NCBI RefSeq assembly: GCF_014649375.1
Contig: NZ_BMSX01000022.1
Coordinates: 62,001 to 126,000, forward strand
Reading direction: 5' to 3'
Length of the DNA: 64,000 bases
DNA from: Streptomyces aurantiogriseus
GTDB lineage: Bacteria; Actinomycetota; Actinomycetes; Streptomycetales; Streptomycetaceae
Below the pieces are notes generated by a model. It did not search any database. It saw nothing but the letters and a program-made list of their open reading frames with translations, and was not told the origin of the DNA. Made by a program: the position numbers and the translations under genes. Each line of letters begins with the position of its first letter. The first letter of the stretch is position 1. Of the stretch, positions 23,843 to 31,386 are shown piece by piece.

Positions 23843-24894
23843 CCCGGCAGGACGACGTCCTCGATGAGGGCCTTGCGCTCGTCGAACGGGACGAACGCGC
23901 TCTTCAGGGCGTTCACCGTGACGGTGCGCAGGTCCTCGACGGTCCAGCCCGCCTCCTCGACCAGCAGGGACATCTCGCGGGTCATCGTCGTCCCCGAGAC
24001 CAGACGGTTGTCGGTGTTGAGGGTGACCCGGAAGCCGAGGTCCTTCAGCGCGGTGATCGGGTGCTCGGCGATGGAGGTGGCGGCGCCGGTCTGGAGGTTG
24101 GACGTCGGGCACATCTCCAGGGCGATCCGGCGGTCGCGGACCCAGCCGGCGAGGCGGCCGAGCTTGCCGTCGACGATGTCGTCGGTGATGCGGACGCCGT
24201 GGCCGATGCGCTGGGCGCCGCACACCTGGAGCGCCTGGTGGATGCTGGGCAGGCCGTGGGCCTCGCCGGCGTGGATGGTGAACGGCACGTTCTCGCGCCG
24301 CAGGTGCTCGAAGGCGTCCAGGTGGTCGGCGGGCGGGAAGCCGTCCTCGGCGCCGGCGATGTCGAAGCCGACGACGCCCGCGTCCCGGAAGGCGACCGCC
24401 AGGTCGGCGGTGGCCCGGGTGCGGTCGAACATGCGCATGCCACAGAGCAGGGTGCCGACCCGGACGGGGGTGCCGGCCGCGGCTGCCTTCGCCATACCGG
24501 CCGCGAGCCCCTCCTGCACGGTCTCGACGACCTCGGCCAGGGTCAGCCCGCCGTTCAGCATCAGCTCGGGGGCGTAGCGGACCTCGCCGTAGACCACGCC
24601 GTCCGCGGCCAGGTCGAGCACGTACTCCTCGGCGGTGCGCAGCAGGCCCTCGCGAGTCTGCATGACGGCGAGGGTGTGCTCGAAGGTGGCTATGTAGCGG
24701 ACCAGGTCACCGGAGTTGGCGGCCTCGAAGTACCAGGCGGCCAACTCGTCGGGGTCGGTGGTGGGCAGGGTGTGGCCGACCGCGTCCGCGAGCTCGACGA
24801 CGGTGGCGGGGCGCAGGCCGCCGTCGAGGTGGTCGTGCAGGACGGCCTTGGGGAGCCGGCGGAGGGTGTCGGTGTCGGGGCGGGGCGCGGTCAT
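23824..24894 (-). CDS. add: Adenosine deaminase
   Basis: A 356-residue metal-dependent hydrolase that converts adenosine to inosine. It has the zinc ligands HDHLDGG (about residues 20-26; the LHDHLDG form is common in actinobacterial enzymes), the HAGEAHG motif, the catalytic region AQRIGHGVRI and the metal-binding Asp in TLNTDNRLVSG. Length is normal. The ATG at 24894 was chosen because the LPKAVLHDHLDGG strand starts shortly after. It works in the cytoplasm in purine salvage. Confidence 0.92.
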   Translation of the reverse strand: MTAPRPDTDTLRRLPKAVLHDHLDGGLRPATVVELADAVGHTLPTTDPDELAAWYFEAANSGDLVRYIATFEHTLAVMQTREGLLRTAEEYVLDLAADGVVYGEVRYAPELMLNGGLTLAEVVETVQEGLAAGMAKAAAAGTPVRVGTLLCGMRMFDRTRATADLAVAFRDAGVVGFDIAGAEDGFPPADHLDAFEHLRRENVPFTIHAGEAHGLPSIHQALQVCGAQRIGHGVRITDDIVDGKLGRLAGWVRDRRIALEMCPTSNLQTGAATSIAEHPITALKDLGFRVTLNTDNRLVSGTTMTREMSLLVEEAGWTVEDLRTVTVNALKSAFVPFDERKALIEDVVLPGYAAAL

Positions 24895-24946
24895 GGGCGG
24901 TCTTTCTCTGACTTTCTCTGGGCTTTCTCGGGCAGCTGGGCCGGGA

Positions 24947-25342
24947 CTACCGCTGGGCGGGCTGGAGCAGGTCCCAGCGGTTTCCGTACAGGTCCTGGAA
25001 GACGGCGACGGAGCCGTAGGGCTCGTGGCGGGGCTCCTCCAGGAACGTCACGCCGGCGGCGACCATCCGGGCGTGGTCGCGGGCGAAGTCGTCGGTGTGC
25101 AGGAAGAAGCCGACGCGGCCGCCGGTCTGGTCGCCGATCCGGTCGCGCTGAACATCGCCCTTGGCGCGGGCGAGGAGCAGGCCGGTGCCGTCCTGATGCT
25201 CTCCCGGCCGTACGACGACCCAGCGGGAGCCGTCGGGGCGCGGCGCGTCCTCGACGAGGCGGAAGCCGAGGGCATCGGTGTAGAAGCGGATAGCCTCGTC
25301 GTAGTCGTCGACGACGAGGGTGACCAGGGCGATGCGGGTCAT
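24947..25342 (-). CDS. VOC-family (glyoxalase-like) protein
   Basis: A 131-residue single-domain VOC protein. VTLVVDDYDEAIRFYTDALGF opens the first beta-alpha-beta unit, and VAVFQDLYGNRWDLLQPAQR closes the second. It probably dimerises to form one metal site. It lies 50 bases upstream of the adenosine deaminase gene on the same strand. The substrate is unknown. The ATG at 25342 is the natural start. Confidence 0.8.
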   Translation of the reverse strand: MTRIALVTLVVDDYDEAIRFYTDALGFRLVEDAPRPDGSRWVVVRPGEHQDGTGLLLARAKGDVQRDRIGDQTGGRVGFFLHTDDFARDHARMVAAGVTFLEEPRHEPYGSVAVFQDLYGNRWDLLQPAQR

Positions 25343-25495
25343 CGGGGCCTTTCGGGAGGGCTGATTGACGGGAGAGGTTATACGTAAAACTACTGGGACG
25401 CCAGTCGCTGCCGAAGACCTAGGGCTCCAGCCCGAGCCGTGGGTGGGACCGCGGCCCGACGCGGGGAGGGCGTGCCTGCGGCTAGCGTCGCGGCC

Positions 25496-25975
25496 ATGAA
25501 GATCACCGAGCCGCCTCGCGGCCCTGAGCAGCGCAAGCGGGACGTTCTGAACCGGCTGGAGGAGGAGCTCGACGTCTGGGTCGCCACGGCGGACGCGGAC
25601 GGGGTGCCGTGTCTCGTCGCCCTGTGGTTCGTCTGGGACGGCGCGGACCTGTGGCTGTCGACCCGGCTGACCAATCCGACGGGCCGCAATCTCCGGGACG
25701 GGCGGCGGGCACGGCTGGCGTTCGGGGCCACGCGGGACGTCGTCCTCATCGACGGTGAGGCGGAGACCTTCACGGCGCGGGAGGTCCCGCCGGAAGCGGC
25801 CGACGCGTTCCTCGCGCGAACGGGGTGGGATCCACGCGAGGACGCCGCGTCCTACGCGTACTTCAGGGTGCGGCCGCGCGTGGTGCAGGCATGGCGGGAG
25901 GTGCACGAGATGCCGGGGCGGCACGTCATGCGGGACGGGGTGTGGGTCGTCAACCAGCCTGGCATCAACTCATAG
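25496..25975 (+). CDS. Pyridoxamine 5'-phosphate oxidase-family flavin-binding protein
   Basis: A 159-residue split-barrel protein. LDVWVATADADGVPCLVALWFVWDGADLWLSTRLTNPTGRNLRDGRRARLAFGATRDVVLIDGEAE is the FMN/F420-binding core (about residues 23-88). The family holds F420-dependent reductases and heme-binding proteins, so the PNPOx name says nothing sure about the reaction. The ATG at 25496 starts at the conserved N-terminus. It is divergent from the VOC gene. Confidence 0.8.
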   Translation: MKITEPPRGPEQRKRDVLNRLEEELDVWVATADADGVPCLVALWFVWDGADLWLSTRLTNPTGRNLRDGRRARLAFGATRDVVLIDGEAETFTAREVPPEAADAFLARTGWDPREDAASYAYFRVRPRVVQAWREVHEMPGRHVMRDGVWVVNQPGINS

Positions 25976-26151
25976 CCGGTTCAAAGGGGTTGGAGACACC
26001 TCGAAGGCTCCCCGGTTCACCACCTCATCCCGACATGCGCGAGCCCGGCGACGCTCCTACGGTTGAAGGGCAAGCCGCCGACACGTGAGATACGCCCGTG
26101 TTCAGCGGGTGAAGCGTGTCGGCTCCGCGCGCACGGCAAGGCGGTTCGGAC

Positions 26152-26508
26152 ATGCCCACAACGTCAGACGCTCCCGTTCTCGACACGCTCGCCGCCATGA
26201 CAGTCGACTCGCTCGAGCGCTGCGGACTGGATGAGCGCACGCTCATCCTCACCCGTATCGCCGCGCTCGTGGCCATGGACGCACCCGCGATTTCCTACCT
26301 CGCCCATGTCGATCCCGCCGTCAGGGCCAACCTGACCACCGAGCAGGTGCAGGACGTCCTCGTCGCGGTCGCTCCCGTGGTGGGCACGGCACGCGTCATG
26401 GCGGCCGCGAGTCACATAGCCGAGGCACTCGGCTTCGCCGTCGCGTTGGCCGAGACCGAAGCCGAGGCCATCTCCGGGGCCGAAGCCCGCGGCCGGGGCA
26501 AGTCCTGA
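26152..26508 (+). CDS. Carboxymuconolactone decarboxylase-family protein without the CxxC motif
   Basis: A 118-residue alpha-helical CMD/AhpD-family protein: ERCGLDERTLILTRIAALVAMDAPAISYLAHVDPAVRANLTTEQVQDVLVAVAPVVGTARVMAA. It has a single Cys and lacks the CxxC(x3)H redox pair of AhpD peroxidases, so a peroxidase role is unlikely. Length is usual for the short forms. The ATG at 26152 starts the frame after a weak ribosome site. No operon partner is obvious. Confidence 0.72.
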   Translation: MPTTSDAPVLDTLAAMTVDSLERCGLDERTLILTRIAALVAMDAPAISYLAHVDPAVRANLTTEQVQDVLVAVAPVVGTARVMAAASHIAEALGFAVALAETEAEAISGAEARGRGKS

Positions 26509-26575
26509 GTGACGTACCGGAACTCTGAAGTCGGCGGCCGGTCATCGCGGATCAGGGGCGAGCCGACCCGCCGCT

Positions 26576-27007
26576 TCAACCCGCCTTCCTTCGCAGTCCG
26601 TCGAGGCGCTGCATCTCCTCGTCCGTGAGCCGCAGGCCGCCCGCGGCCACGTTCTCGATGAGGTGGTCGGGGTTGCCCGTGCCGGGGATGGCCAGGACGT
26701 GGGGGCCCTGGGACAGGATCCAGGCGAGCCTGATGAGGTCGTCCGGGTAGGGGGACAGCGCGCTGTTGATGAGCTCGTTGGCGGAGCGGAGGGAGGAGAA
26801 GTAGAAGGCGGCCGTGTCGATGTGGTTCACGCCGAGGTCGATCGCCTTGCGCAGGACGGCGATCGAGCGATCGCGGTCGGTCGGTGTCCCGAGGTGGAAG
26901 GCGGCGCTGCCCGTCAGCCGCATCGCGCCGAAGCCGATGCGGTGGACGGGCAGGTCGCCGACGGTCCAGGTGCCAGCGGCGTCCGCGGTGATCGTTCCGG
27001 AGGTCAT
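26576..27007 (-). pseudogene. Internally deleted aldo/keto reductase
   Basis: This 143-residue frame joins two ends of an aldo/keto reductase. The N-terminal part (VHRIGFGAMRLTGSAAF...GVNHIDTAAFYFSSLRSANELINSALSPYPDDL) runs directly into the C-terminal part (IRLAWILSQGPHVLAIPGTGNPDHLIENVAAGGLRLTDEEMQRLDGL). About 130-150 residues holding the catalytic Lys and His are missing; the usual length is near 290. The reading frame is kept, so a short protein could still be made, but it cannot be an active reductase. An alternative start is the ATG at 27025. Confidence 0.8.
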
Positions 27008-27035
27008 CGGCGGAGTGTCGCACACCGATGCGACG

Positions 27036-27926
27036 TCAGCAGTAGAGATTCCCTCCCGGCGTCACGCCGAGGATCTGCGTGAACTGCTGGTACTTGGTGA
27101 CCCGGCTCTGCACCTGCGCGGGGTTCTTGCCGTCGCACTCCAGGGAGCCGTTGATGGAGCGGATCGTCTGGCCGAAGCCCGCGCCGTTCACCATGGCGTT
27201 GTGCGGGGTCATGGTGCCGGGACCGGACTGGGTGTTCCAGTACCACAGGGCGGTCTTCCAGGCCACGGCGGCGTCGTTCTGCACCAGCCACGGATTGTTG
27301 AGCAGGTCGATGCCGAGCGCGTCGCCCGCGGCCTTGTAGTTGAAGTTCCAGCTGAGCTGGATGGGGCCGCGTCCGTAGTAGGCCGCCTGGCCGGCCGGGC
27401 AGCCGTAGGGCCGGCTCCAGTCGCAGTAGTGCGGGTAGTTGGCGGTGTTCTGCTCGACGACGTGCACCAGTCCGCCGGTCTCGTGGCTGACGTTGGCGAG
27501 GAAGGCGGCCGCCTCCTGCTTCCTGGTCGTGTCACCGCCGGTGGTGGTGAAGCCGGGGTAGGCGCTGAGCGCGGCGGTGAGGCCGCGGTAGGTGTAGAAG
27601 CCGTTCCGGTTCGGGAACATCTGGTTGAACTGGGCTTCGGTGACCACGAAGCTGCCGACGGGCGTCCCGGGGCCGCTGTCGCAGGCGTACGGCTCCCAGT
27701 ACCAGGTGCTGATGGTCGGGTCGTAACCAGGGTTGTCGTGCTCGGCGATGTACGCCTTGCCATCCGTGTAGCGGACGATGTCACCGGTGCGGTACGCCTT
27801 GCCGGCCACCCAGTTGGGATAGCTCGAGCACACGGCGGCGGACGCGTTCGTGGCCGGCAGCAGGACCGGCACCGTGCCGGCGAGCACGAGGGCGGTCACG
27901 ACGGCGGAGATGCGGCGCCTCGACAC
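27036..27926 (-). CDS. Secreted family 19 chitinase with N-terminal chitin-binding module
   Basis: A 296-residue protein. Residues 1 to about 30 form a Sec signal peptide (VSRRRISAVVTALVLAG...ASAA). Residues 32-82 are a CBM5/12-type chitin-binding domain (CSSYPNWVAGKAYRTGDIVRYTDG). From about 92 to the end is a GH19 domain with catalytic Glu149 in FLANVSHETGG and the YYGRGPIQLSWNFNY motif. It hydrolyses chitin outside the cell with inversion. The GTG at 27926 follows AAGGAGTTGATCCC. A DasR-type double repeat lies upstream. GH19 chitinases of Streptomyces also have antifungal activity. Confidence 0.93.
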   Translation of the reverse strand: MSRRRISAVVTALVLAGTVPVLLPATNASAAVCSSYPNWVAGKAYRTGDIVRYTDGKAYIAEHDNPGYDPTISTWYWEPYACDSGPGTPVGSFVVTEAQFNQMFPNRNGFYTYRGLTAALSAYPGFTTTGGDTTRKQEAAAFLANVSHETGGLVHVVEQNTANYPHYCDWSRPYGCPAGQAAYYGRGPIQLSWNFNYKAAGDALGIDLLNNPWLVQNDAAVAWKTALWYWNTQSGPGTMTPHNAMVNGAGFGQTIRSINGSLECDGKNPAQVQSRVTKYQQFTQILGVTPGGNLYC

Positions 27927-28067
27927 GGGATCAACTCCTTCGCGGAGCACGGCCGCTCCCCGACAAGGGCAGGGTGAAGCAGAGCCTTGTGCGCACGTGC
28001 CGGACGGAACCGGCCACGGCGTGGAGGGCGGCCGTGGTGGGGGGTGTGGAGGCACACTCAACCGCTT

Positions 28068-28096
28068 TGGTCTGTACCAGTCAAGGGTGTAGACCA
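28068..28096 (-). promoter_or_regulatory. dre-like double 12-bp repeat overlapping the chitinase -35
   Basis: On the minus strand TGGTCTACACCC (28096-28085), TTGAC (28084-28080), TGGTACAGACCA (28079-28068). Two imperfect copies of TGGTCTAGACCA flank TTGAC, which can serve as -35. This is the arrangement described for Streptomyces chitinase promoters and matches the DasR (GlcNAc repressor) binding consensus. A possible -10, TTGAGT, follows at about 17 bases. It lies about 140 bases before the chitinase start. Confidence 0.7.
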
Positions 28097-28150
28097 GTCA
28101 ACACGCCCTGCCCACAGCCGGATCGGCCTCGCGCCCGCCCGAGCTCGGCC

Positions 28151-28588
28151 TCACACCCGCGACGACTCTCCCAGCGTCTCGGCGAGCCGGCCCAGCAGGG
28201 CCCGCAGCAGCTCCTCGTCACCGTCGCCGTGCGCGGGCCAGGCGGTGTGTACGGCGCGGTCGACGCGCCGCCAGTGGTCCTGGCCGCGCGGGGTGAGGTG
28301 GACGAGGATGCGGCGCCGGTCGAGGGGGTCGACGCGGCGGTGGACGAGGTTCTGGTCGACGAGGTGGTCGATCAGCTTGGTCAGGGTGGGCGGTGGCAGG
28401 AAGGCGGCCTCGGCGATCGCCGTCATGTGGTGGCCCGAGCCGTCGGAGAGCAGGGCGAGCACCCGCCAGGCGTCGAGCGAGCAGCCCTCCTCCTCGAGGG
28501 CGGCCTGGAGCCGGCGCGCGGCCAGCCGCTCGGCCCGTGTGAGGAGCTGCATCAGGTGGTGTGGGCTGCGCGGAGAGGGGGTGGGCAC
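28151..28588 (-). CDS. MarR-family transcriptional regulator
   Basis: A 145-residue winged-helix protein. The recognition region is HMTAIAEAAFLPPPTLTKLIDHLVDQNLVHRRVDPLDRRRILVHLTPRG (about residues 53-101), with the DxRxx wing. It probably acts as a dimer responding to a small phenolic or similar ligand. The GTG at 28588 starts the frame. No target gene is obvious; the neighbour upstream is only a gene remnant. Confidence 0.85.
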   Translation of the reverse strand: MPTPSPRSPHHLMQLLTRAERLAARRLQAALEEEGCSLDAWRVLALLSDGSGHHMTAIAEAAFLPPPTLTKLIDHLVDQNLVHRRVDPLDRRRILVHLTPRGQDHWRRVDRAVHTAWPAHGDGDEELLRALLGRLAETLGESSRV

Positions 28589-28704
28589 CAGGCATCCGCT
28601 CCTAGGTCACGAGGTGTGTACATCGTAGGAGACGGACTCGAGTTCCCCGGGCGGTACGCGGACCGCTTCTGCATCGACGCACGGGCGCCGGGCAGTCTCG
28701 GTGA
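28589..28704. other. Short intergenic stretch upstream of the MarR gene
   Basis: No gene seen. It should hold the MarR promoter (GTGTACATCGTAGGAGACGG around 28617-28636). The whole gap from the MarR start to urtA (28589-29165) is 577 bases, and the rest of it is described under the remnant, terminator and GlnR entries. Confidence 0.4.
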
Positions 28705-28941
28705 ATCCTGTTACGGGGGCGTCCTGTTGCCGGCCGCACTCCTCAACGCTCACCGAGGAAGGCGGGCACGCCGGACGTCACGGCGATCGGGGCGGCGGCC
28801 GACACCGTGTCCTACGAAGGCTCGCGCGGCCTGCTGCACCTGCGGGGCAGCCACGTCCGCCGGCGGATCCACCTCGCCCGCGCCGACGGGCCGGACTTCG
28901 ACGTACTCACGGAACTGGATCTTCACGGTTCCCGCCCTTGA
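28705..28941 (+). pseudogene. C-terminal gene remnant, family not recognised
   Basis: From 28705 to a TGA at about 28941 one frame has nearly every codon ending in G or C from about 28768 onward, as real genes here do. It reads TPDVTAIGAAADTVSYEGS then RGLLHLRGSHVRRRIHLARA and DGPDFDVLTELDLHGSRP. There is no start codon before an internal GTG, and a stop (28702-28704) closes the frame upstream. It looks like the tail of a lost gene. I cannot name the family. Confidence 0.45.
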
Positions 28942-29032
28942 CAGCCCTCGACGCCGTCAAGACACTTCCCGCAGAAAGTAACTAGAATGCCGCGGGCGAA
29001 TTGCGAATACAGATGATTGCCCCGTTCCGAAT

Positions 29033-29062
29033 GCCCCTGCGCGTCACGCAGGGGCCTTTTTT
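29033..29062 (+). terminator. Rho-independent-type terminator upstream of urtA
   Basis: GCCCCTGCG (29033-29041), loop CGTCA, CGCAGGGGC (29047-29055), then CTTTTTT. This is a perfect 9-bp stem with a T-run. It can end transcripts from the remnant gene or upstream. If the urt transcript starts at the TAGAAT-like -10 near 28983 it would instead be an attenuator in the urtA leader. Confidence 0.7.
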
Positions 29063-29073
29063 GTTGCCTCGGG

Positions 29074-29100
29074 GAAAGTCCCGCGAAACGCCTCGGAAAC
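29074..29100 (+). promoter_or_regulatory. Candidate GlnR box upstream of urtA
   Basis: Three GAAAC-like half sites at exact 11-base intervals: GAAAG (29074-29078), GAAAC (29085-29089) and GAAAC (29096-29100), each pair separated by six bases. GlnR of Streptomyces binds GTNAC/GAAAC half sites with N6 spacing. The next gene is a urea transporter, a nitrogen-source function, which fits. The GTNAC half site itself is not seen. Confidence 0.5.
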
Positions 29101-29165
29101 AGGGTCACTTGAAGCTGTGGACCGCACTTCAGGAGGTTGTCTCCTCCAGACCCGAGGGGGTTGTC

Positions 29166-30425
29166 TTGTCCAGCGGTTCACCCATTCTCCGCCGTCGCTT
29201 CCTGGCCGGCGGTGCCGCGCTCGCGGCCGTCGTCGCCCTGTCCGCGTGCGGCGCCAAGACCGACGCGGCCGGCTCGTCGTCCGACAAGGCCGCGAAGATC
29301 GACGTCAGCGGCGACACGGTCAAGGTCGGTCTGCTCAACTCGCTCTCCGGCACCATGGCGATCAGCGAGGTGACCGTACGCAACTCGCTGCTGCTGGCCA
29401 TCGACGAGATCAACGCCTCCGGCGGGGTGCTCGGCAAGAAGATCAAGCCGATCAGCGAGGACGGTGCCTCCGACTGGCCGACGTTCGCCGAGAAGGCGAC
29501 CAAGCTCATCAAGGAGGACCAGGTCGCGGCCACCTTCGGCTGCTGGACCTCGGCCAGCCGAAAGGCCGTCAAGCCGGTCTTCGAGAAGAACAAGTCGCTG
29601 CTGTTCTACCCGGTGCAGTATGAGGGTCTGGAGGAGTCCCCGTACATCTTCTACACGGGCGCGACCACCAACCAGCAGATCGTCCCGGCGCTCGACTACC
29701 TCAAGAGCCAGGGCAAGAAGAAGCTGTACCTGGTCGGCAGCGACTACGTCTTCCCGCGTACCGCCAACAAGGAGATCAAGGCGTACGCCGAGGCCAACGG
29801 GATGACGATCCTCGGCGAGGACTACGCGCCGCTCGGCTCCACGGAGTTCTCCACGATCGCCAACAAGGTGAAGGCGTCGAAGGCGGACGCCGTCTTCAAC
29901 ACCCTCAACGGCGACTCCAACGTGGCCTTCTTCAAGGAGTACAAGTCGGCGGGCCTGACCGCGAGCAGCATGCCGGTCGTCTCGGTGTCGATCGCCGAGG
30001 AGGAGGTCAAGTCGATCGGACCGCAGTACCTCGCGGGCCAGCTGACGGCCTGGAACTACTACCAGACCACCCCGGGCGAGGCGAACGAGAAGTTCGTGGC
30101 GGCGTACAAGGCCAAGTACGGCGAGGACAAGCCGACCAGTGACCCGATGGAGGCCGCGTACACCTCGGTCTACCTGTGGGCGGCGATGGTCGAGAAGGCC
30201 AAGTCCTTCGACCCGGAGAAGGTGAGGGCCGCCTCCGACGGCATCACCTTCGACGCCCCCGAGGGCAAGGTCACCGTCGACGGCGCCTCGCAGCACATCT
30301 ACAAGACCGCGCGCATCGGCAGGATCGGCACCGACGGTCTCATCACCGAGGTGTGGAACTCCGGCAAGCCCGTCAAGCCGGACCCGTTCCTCAAGGGCTA
30401 CTCCTGGGCCTCCGGCCTGTCCTGA
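29166..30425 (+). CDS. urtA: Urea ABC transporter substrate-binding lipoprotein UrtA
   Basis: A 419-residue periplasmic-binding-type protein. The N-terminus has a twin-arginine-like lipoprotein signal (LRRRFLAGGAALAAVVALSAC) with lipid-bearing Cys28. The mature part (VKVGLLNSLSGTMAISEVTV...ASGGVLGKKIKPISEDGASDWPTFAEKA, FGCWTSASRKAVKPVFE) is typical of UrtA, a branched-chain-amino-acid-type receptor specific for urea. The TTG at 29166 after GAGGGGGTTGTC was chosen because it opens the signal peptide. The urtBCDE genes follow directly, so the system is complete. Confidence 0.93.
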   Translation: MSSGSPILRRRFLAGGAALAAVVALSACGAKTDAAGSSSDKAAKIDVSGDTVKVGLLNSLSGTMAISEVTVRNSLLLAIDEINASGGVLGKKIKPISEDGASDWPTFAEKATKLIKEDQVAATFGCWTSASRKAVKPVFEKNKSLLFYPVQYEGLEESPYIFYTGATTNQQIVPALDYLKSQGKKKLYLVGSDYVFPRTANKEIKAYAEANGMTILGEDYAPLGSTEFSTIANKVKASKADAVFNTLNGDSNVAFFKEYKSAGLTASSMPVVSVSIAEEEVKSIGPQYLAGQLTAWNYYQTTPGEANEKFVAAYKAKYGEDKPTSDPMEAAYTSVYLWAAMVEKAKSFDPEKVRAASDGITFDAPEGKVTVDGASQHIYKTARIGRIGTDGLITEVWNSGKPVKPDPFLKGYSWASGLS

Positions 30426-30438
30426 CCGCCCACGCACG

Positions 30439-30462
30439 GGGGCCTGTGCGCACAGGCCCCCG
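30439..30462 (+). terminator. Palindrome between urtA and urtB
   Basis: A perfect 24-base palindrome, GGGGGCCTGTGC joined to its reverse complement, 13 bases after the urtA stop and 27 before urtB. Such hairpins after the binding-protein gene of ABC operons usually stabilise that message or cause partial termination, giving more receptor than permease. Confidence 0.7.
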
Positions 30463-30489
30463 CAGCATGCCTCCCTACGGAGCCGCCGT

Positions 30490-31386
30490 ATGACCGTGAT
30501 CCTCGGTCAGACCTTCACCGGCATCTCGATCGGTGCCGTCCTGCTGCTCATCGCGCTCGGCCTCTCGCTCACCTTCGGCCAGATGAACGTCATCAACATG
30601 GCGCACGGCGAGTTCATCATGGCGGGCGCGTACACGACGTACGTCCTGCAGAAGTCCATTTCGAGTGCGGGAATTTCGCTGCTCGTCGCTCTTCCTGTCG
30701 CTTTTCTCGTCTCGGGCGCCCTCGGTGCCCTTCTGGAATGGCTGCTGATACGCAGGCTGTATCTCCGTCCACTCGACACGCTTCTCGTCACCTGGGGCGT
30801 CTCGTTGATGCTCCAGCAACTCGCCCGGGACATTTTCGGCGCCCCGAATGTGCAGACGCGCGCACCGGACGCCCTGACCGGGAACCTCACCCTGATCGGC
30901 GGCGACGATCCGCTCACCGTCGCCACCAGCCGGCTGTTCATCCTGGGGCTCGCGATCGCGGCCGTGGTCGCGCTGTCGCTGACGCTGCGGCTGACGCCGC
31001 TGGGCCGCCGCATCCGGGCCGTCGTGCAGAACCGGGACCTGGCGGAGGTCTCCGGCATCTCCACGTCCCGGGTGGACCGCACCGCCTTCTTCATCGGCTC
31101 CGGGCTCGCCGGCGTGGCCGGGGTGGCCCTCACCCTGGTCGGACCGATCGGCCCGACGATGGGGACCAACGTCATCATCGACGCCTTCCTGGTGATCGTG
31201 GTCGGCGGGATCGGCCAGCTCAAGGGCAGTGTGATCGTGGCCTTCGTGCTGGGCGTGCTGCAGTCGGTGCTGGAGTACTCCACCACTGTCAGCGTCGCGA
31301 AGGTGCTGGTCCTGGTCGCCATCGTCGCGTTCCTCCAGTGGCGGCCCCAGGGGCTGTACACGCTGCGCACGAGGAGTCTCGTATGA
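30490..31386 (+). CDS. urtB: Urea ABC transporter permease UrtB
   Basis: A 298-residue inner-membrane protein with about eight to nine membrane segments. It is of the LivH type: GLSLTFGQMNVINMAHGEFIMAGAYTTYVL near the N-terminus and VVGGIGQLKGSVIVAFVLGVLQSVLEY near the C-terminus. The FGQMNVINMAHGEF motif is the UrtB form. It pairs with UrtC to form the urea channel. The stop overlaps the urtC start (ATGA), indicating coupled translation. Confidence 0.93.
   Translation: MTVILGQTFTGISIGAVLLLIALGLSLTFGQMNVINMAHGEFIMAGAYTTYVLQKSISSAGISLLVALPVAFLVSGALGALLEWLLIRRLYLRPLDTLLVTWGVSLMLQQLARDIFGAPNVQTRAPDALTGNLTLIGGDDPLTVATSRLFILGLAIAAVVALSLTLRLTPLGRRIRAVVQNRDLAEVSGISTSRVDRTAFFIGSGLAGVAGVALTLVGPIGPTMGTNVIIDAFLVIVVGGIGQLKGSVIVAFVLGVLQSVLEYSTTVSVAKVLVLVAIVAFLQWRPQGLYTLRTRSLV

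Noticed and set aside
29001..29165. Longer N-terminus for UrtA from 29001
   Set aside because: It would translate through the terminator hairpin and T-run and put 55 odd residues before the lipoprotein signal. The TTG at 29166 with its own ribosome site fits.
28981..29165. Guanidine or urea riboswitch before urtA
   Set aside because: I looked for ykkC-type and mini-ykkC (ACGR loop pairs) patterns and did not find them; only a plain terminator hairpin is visible.
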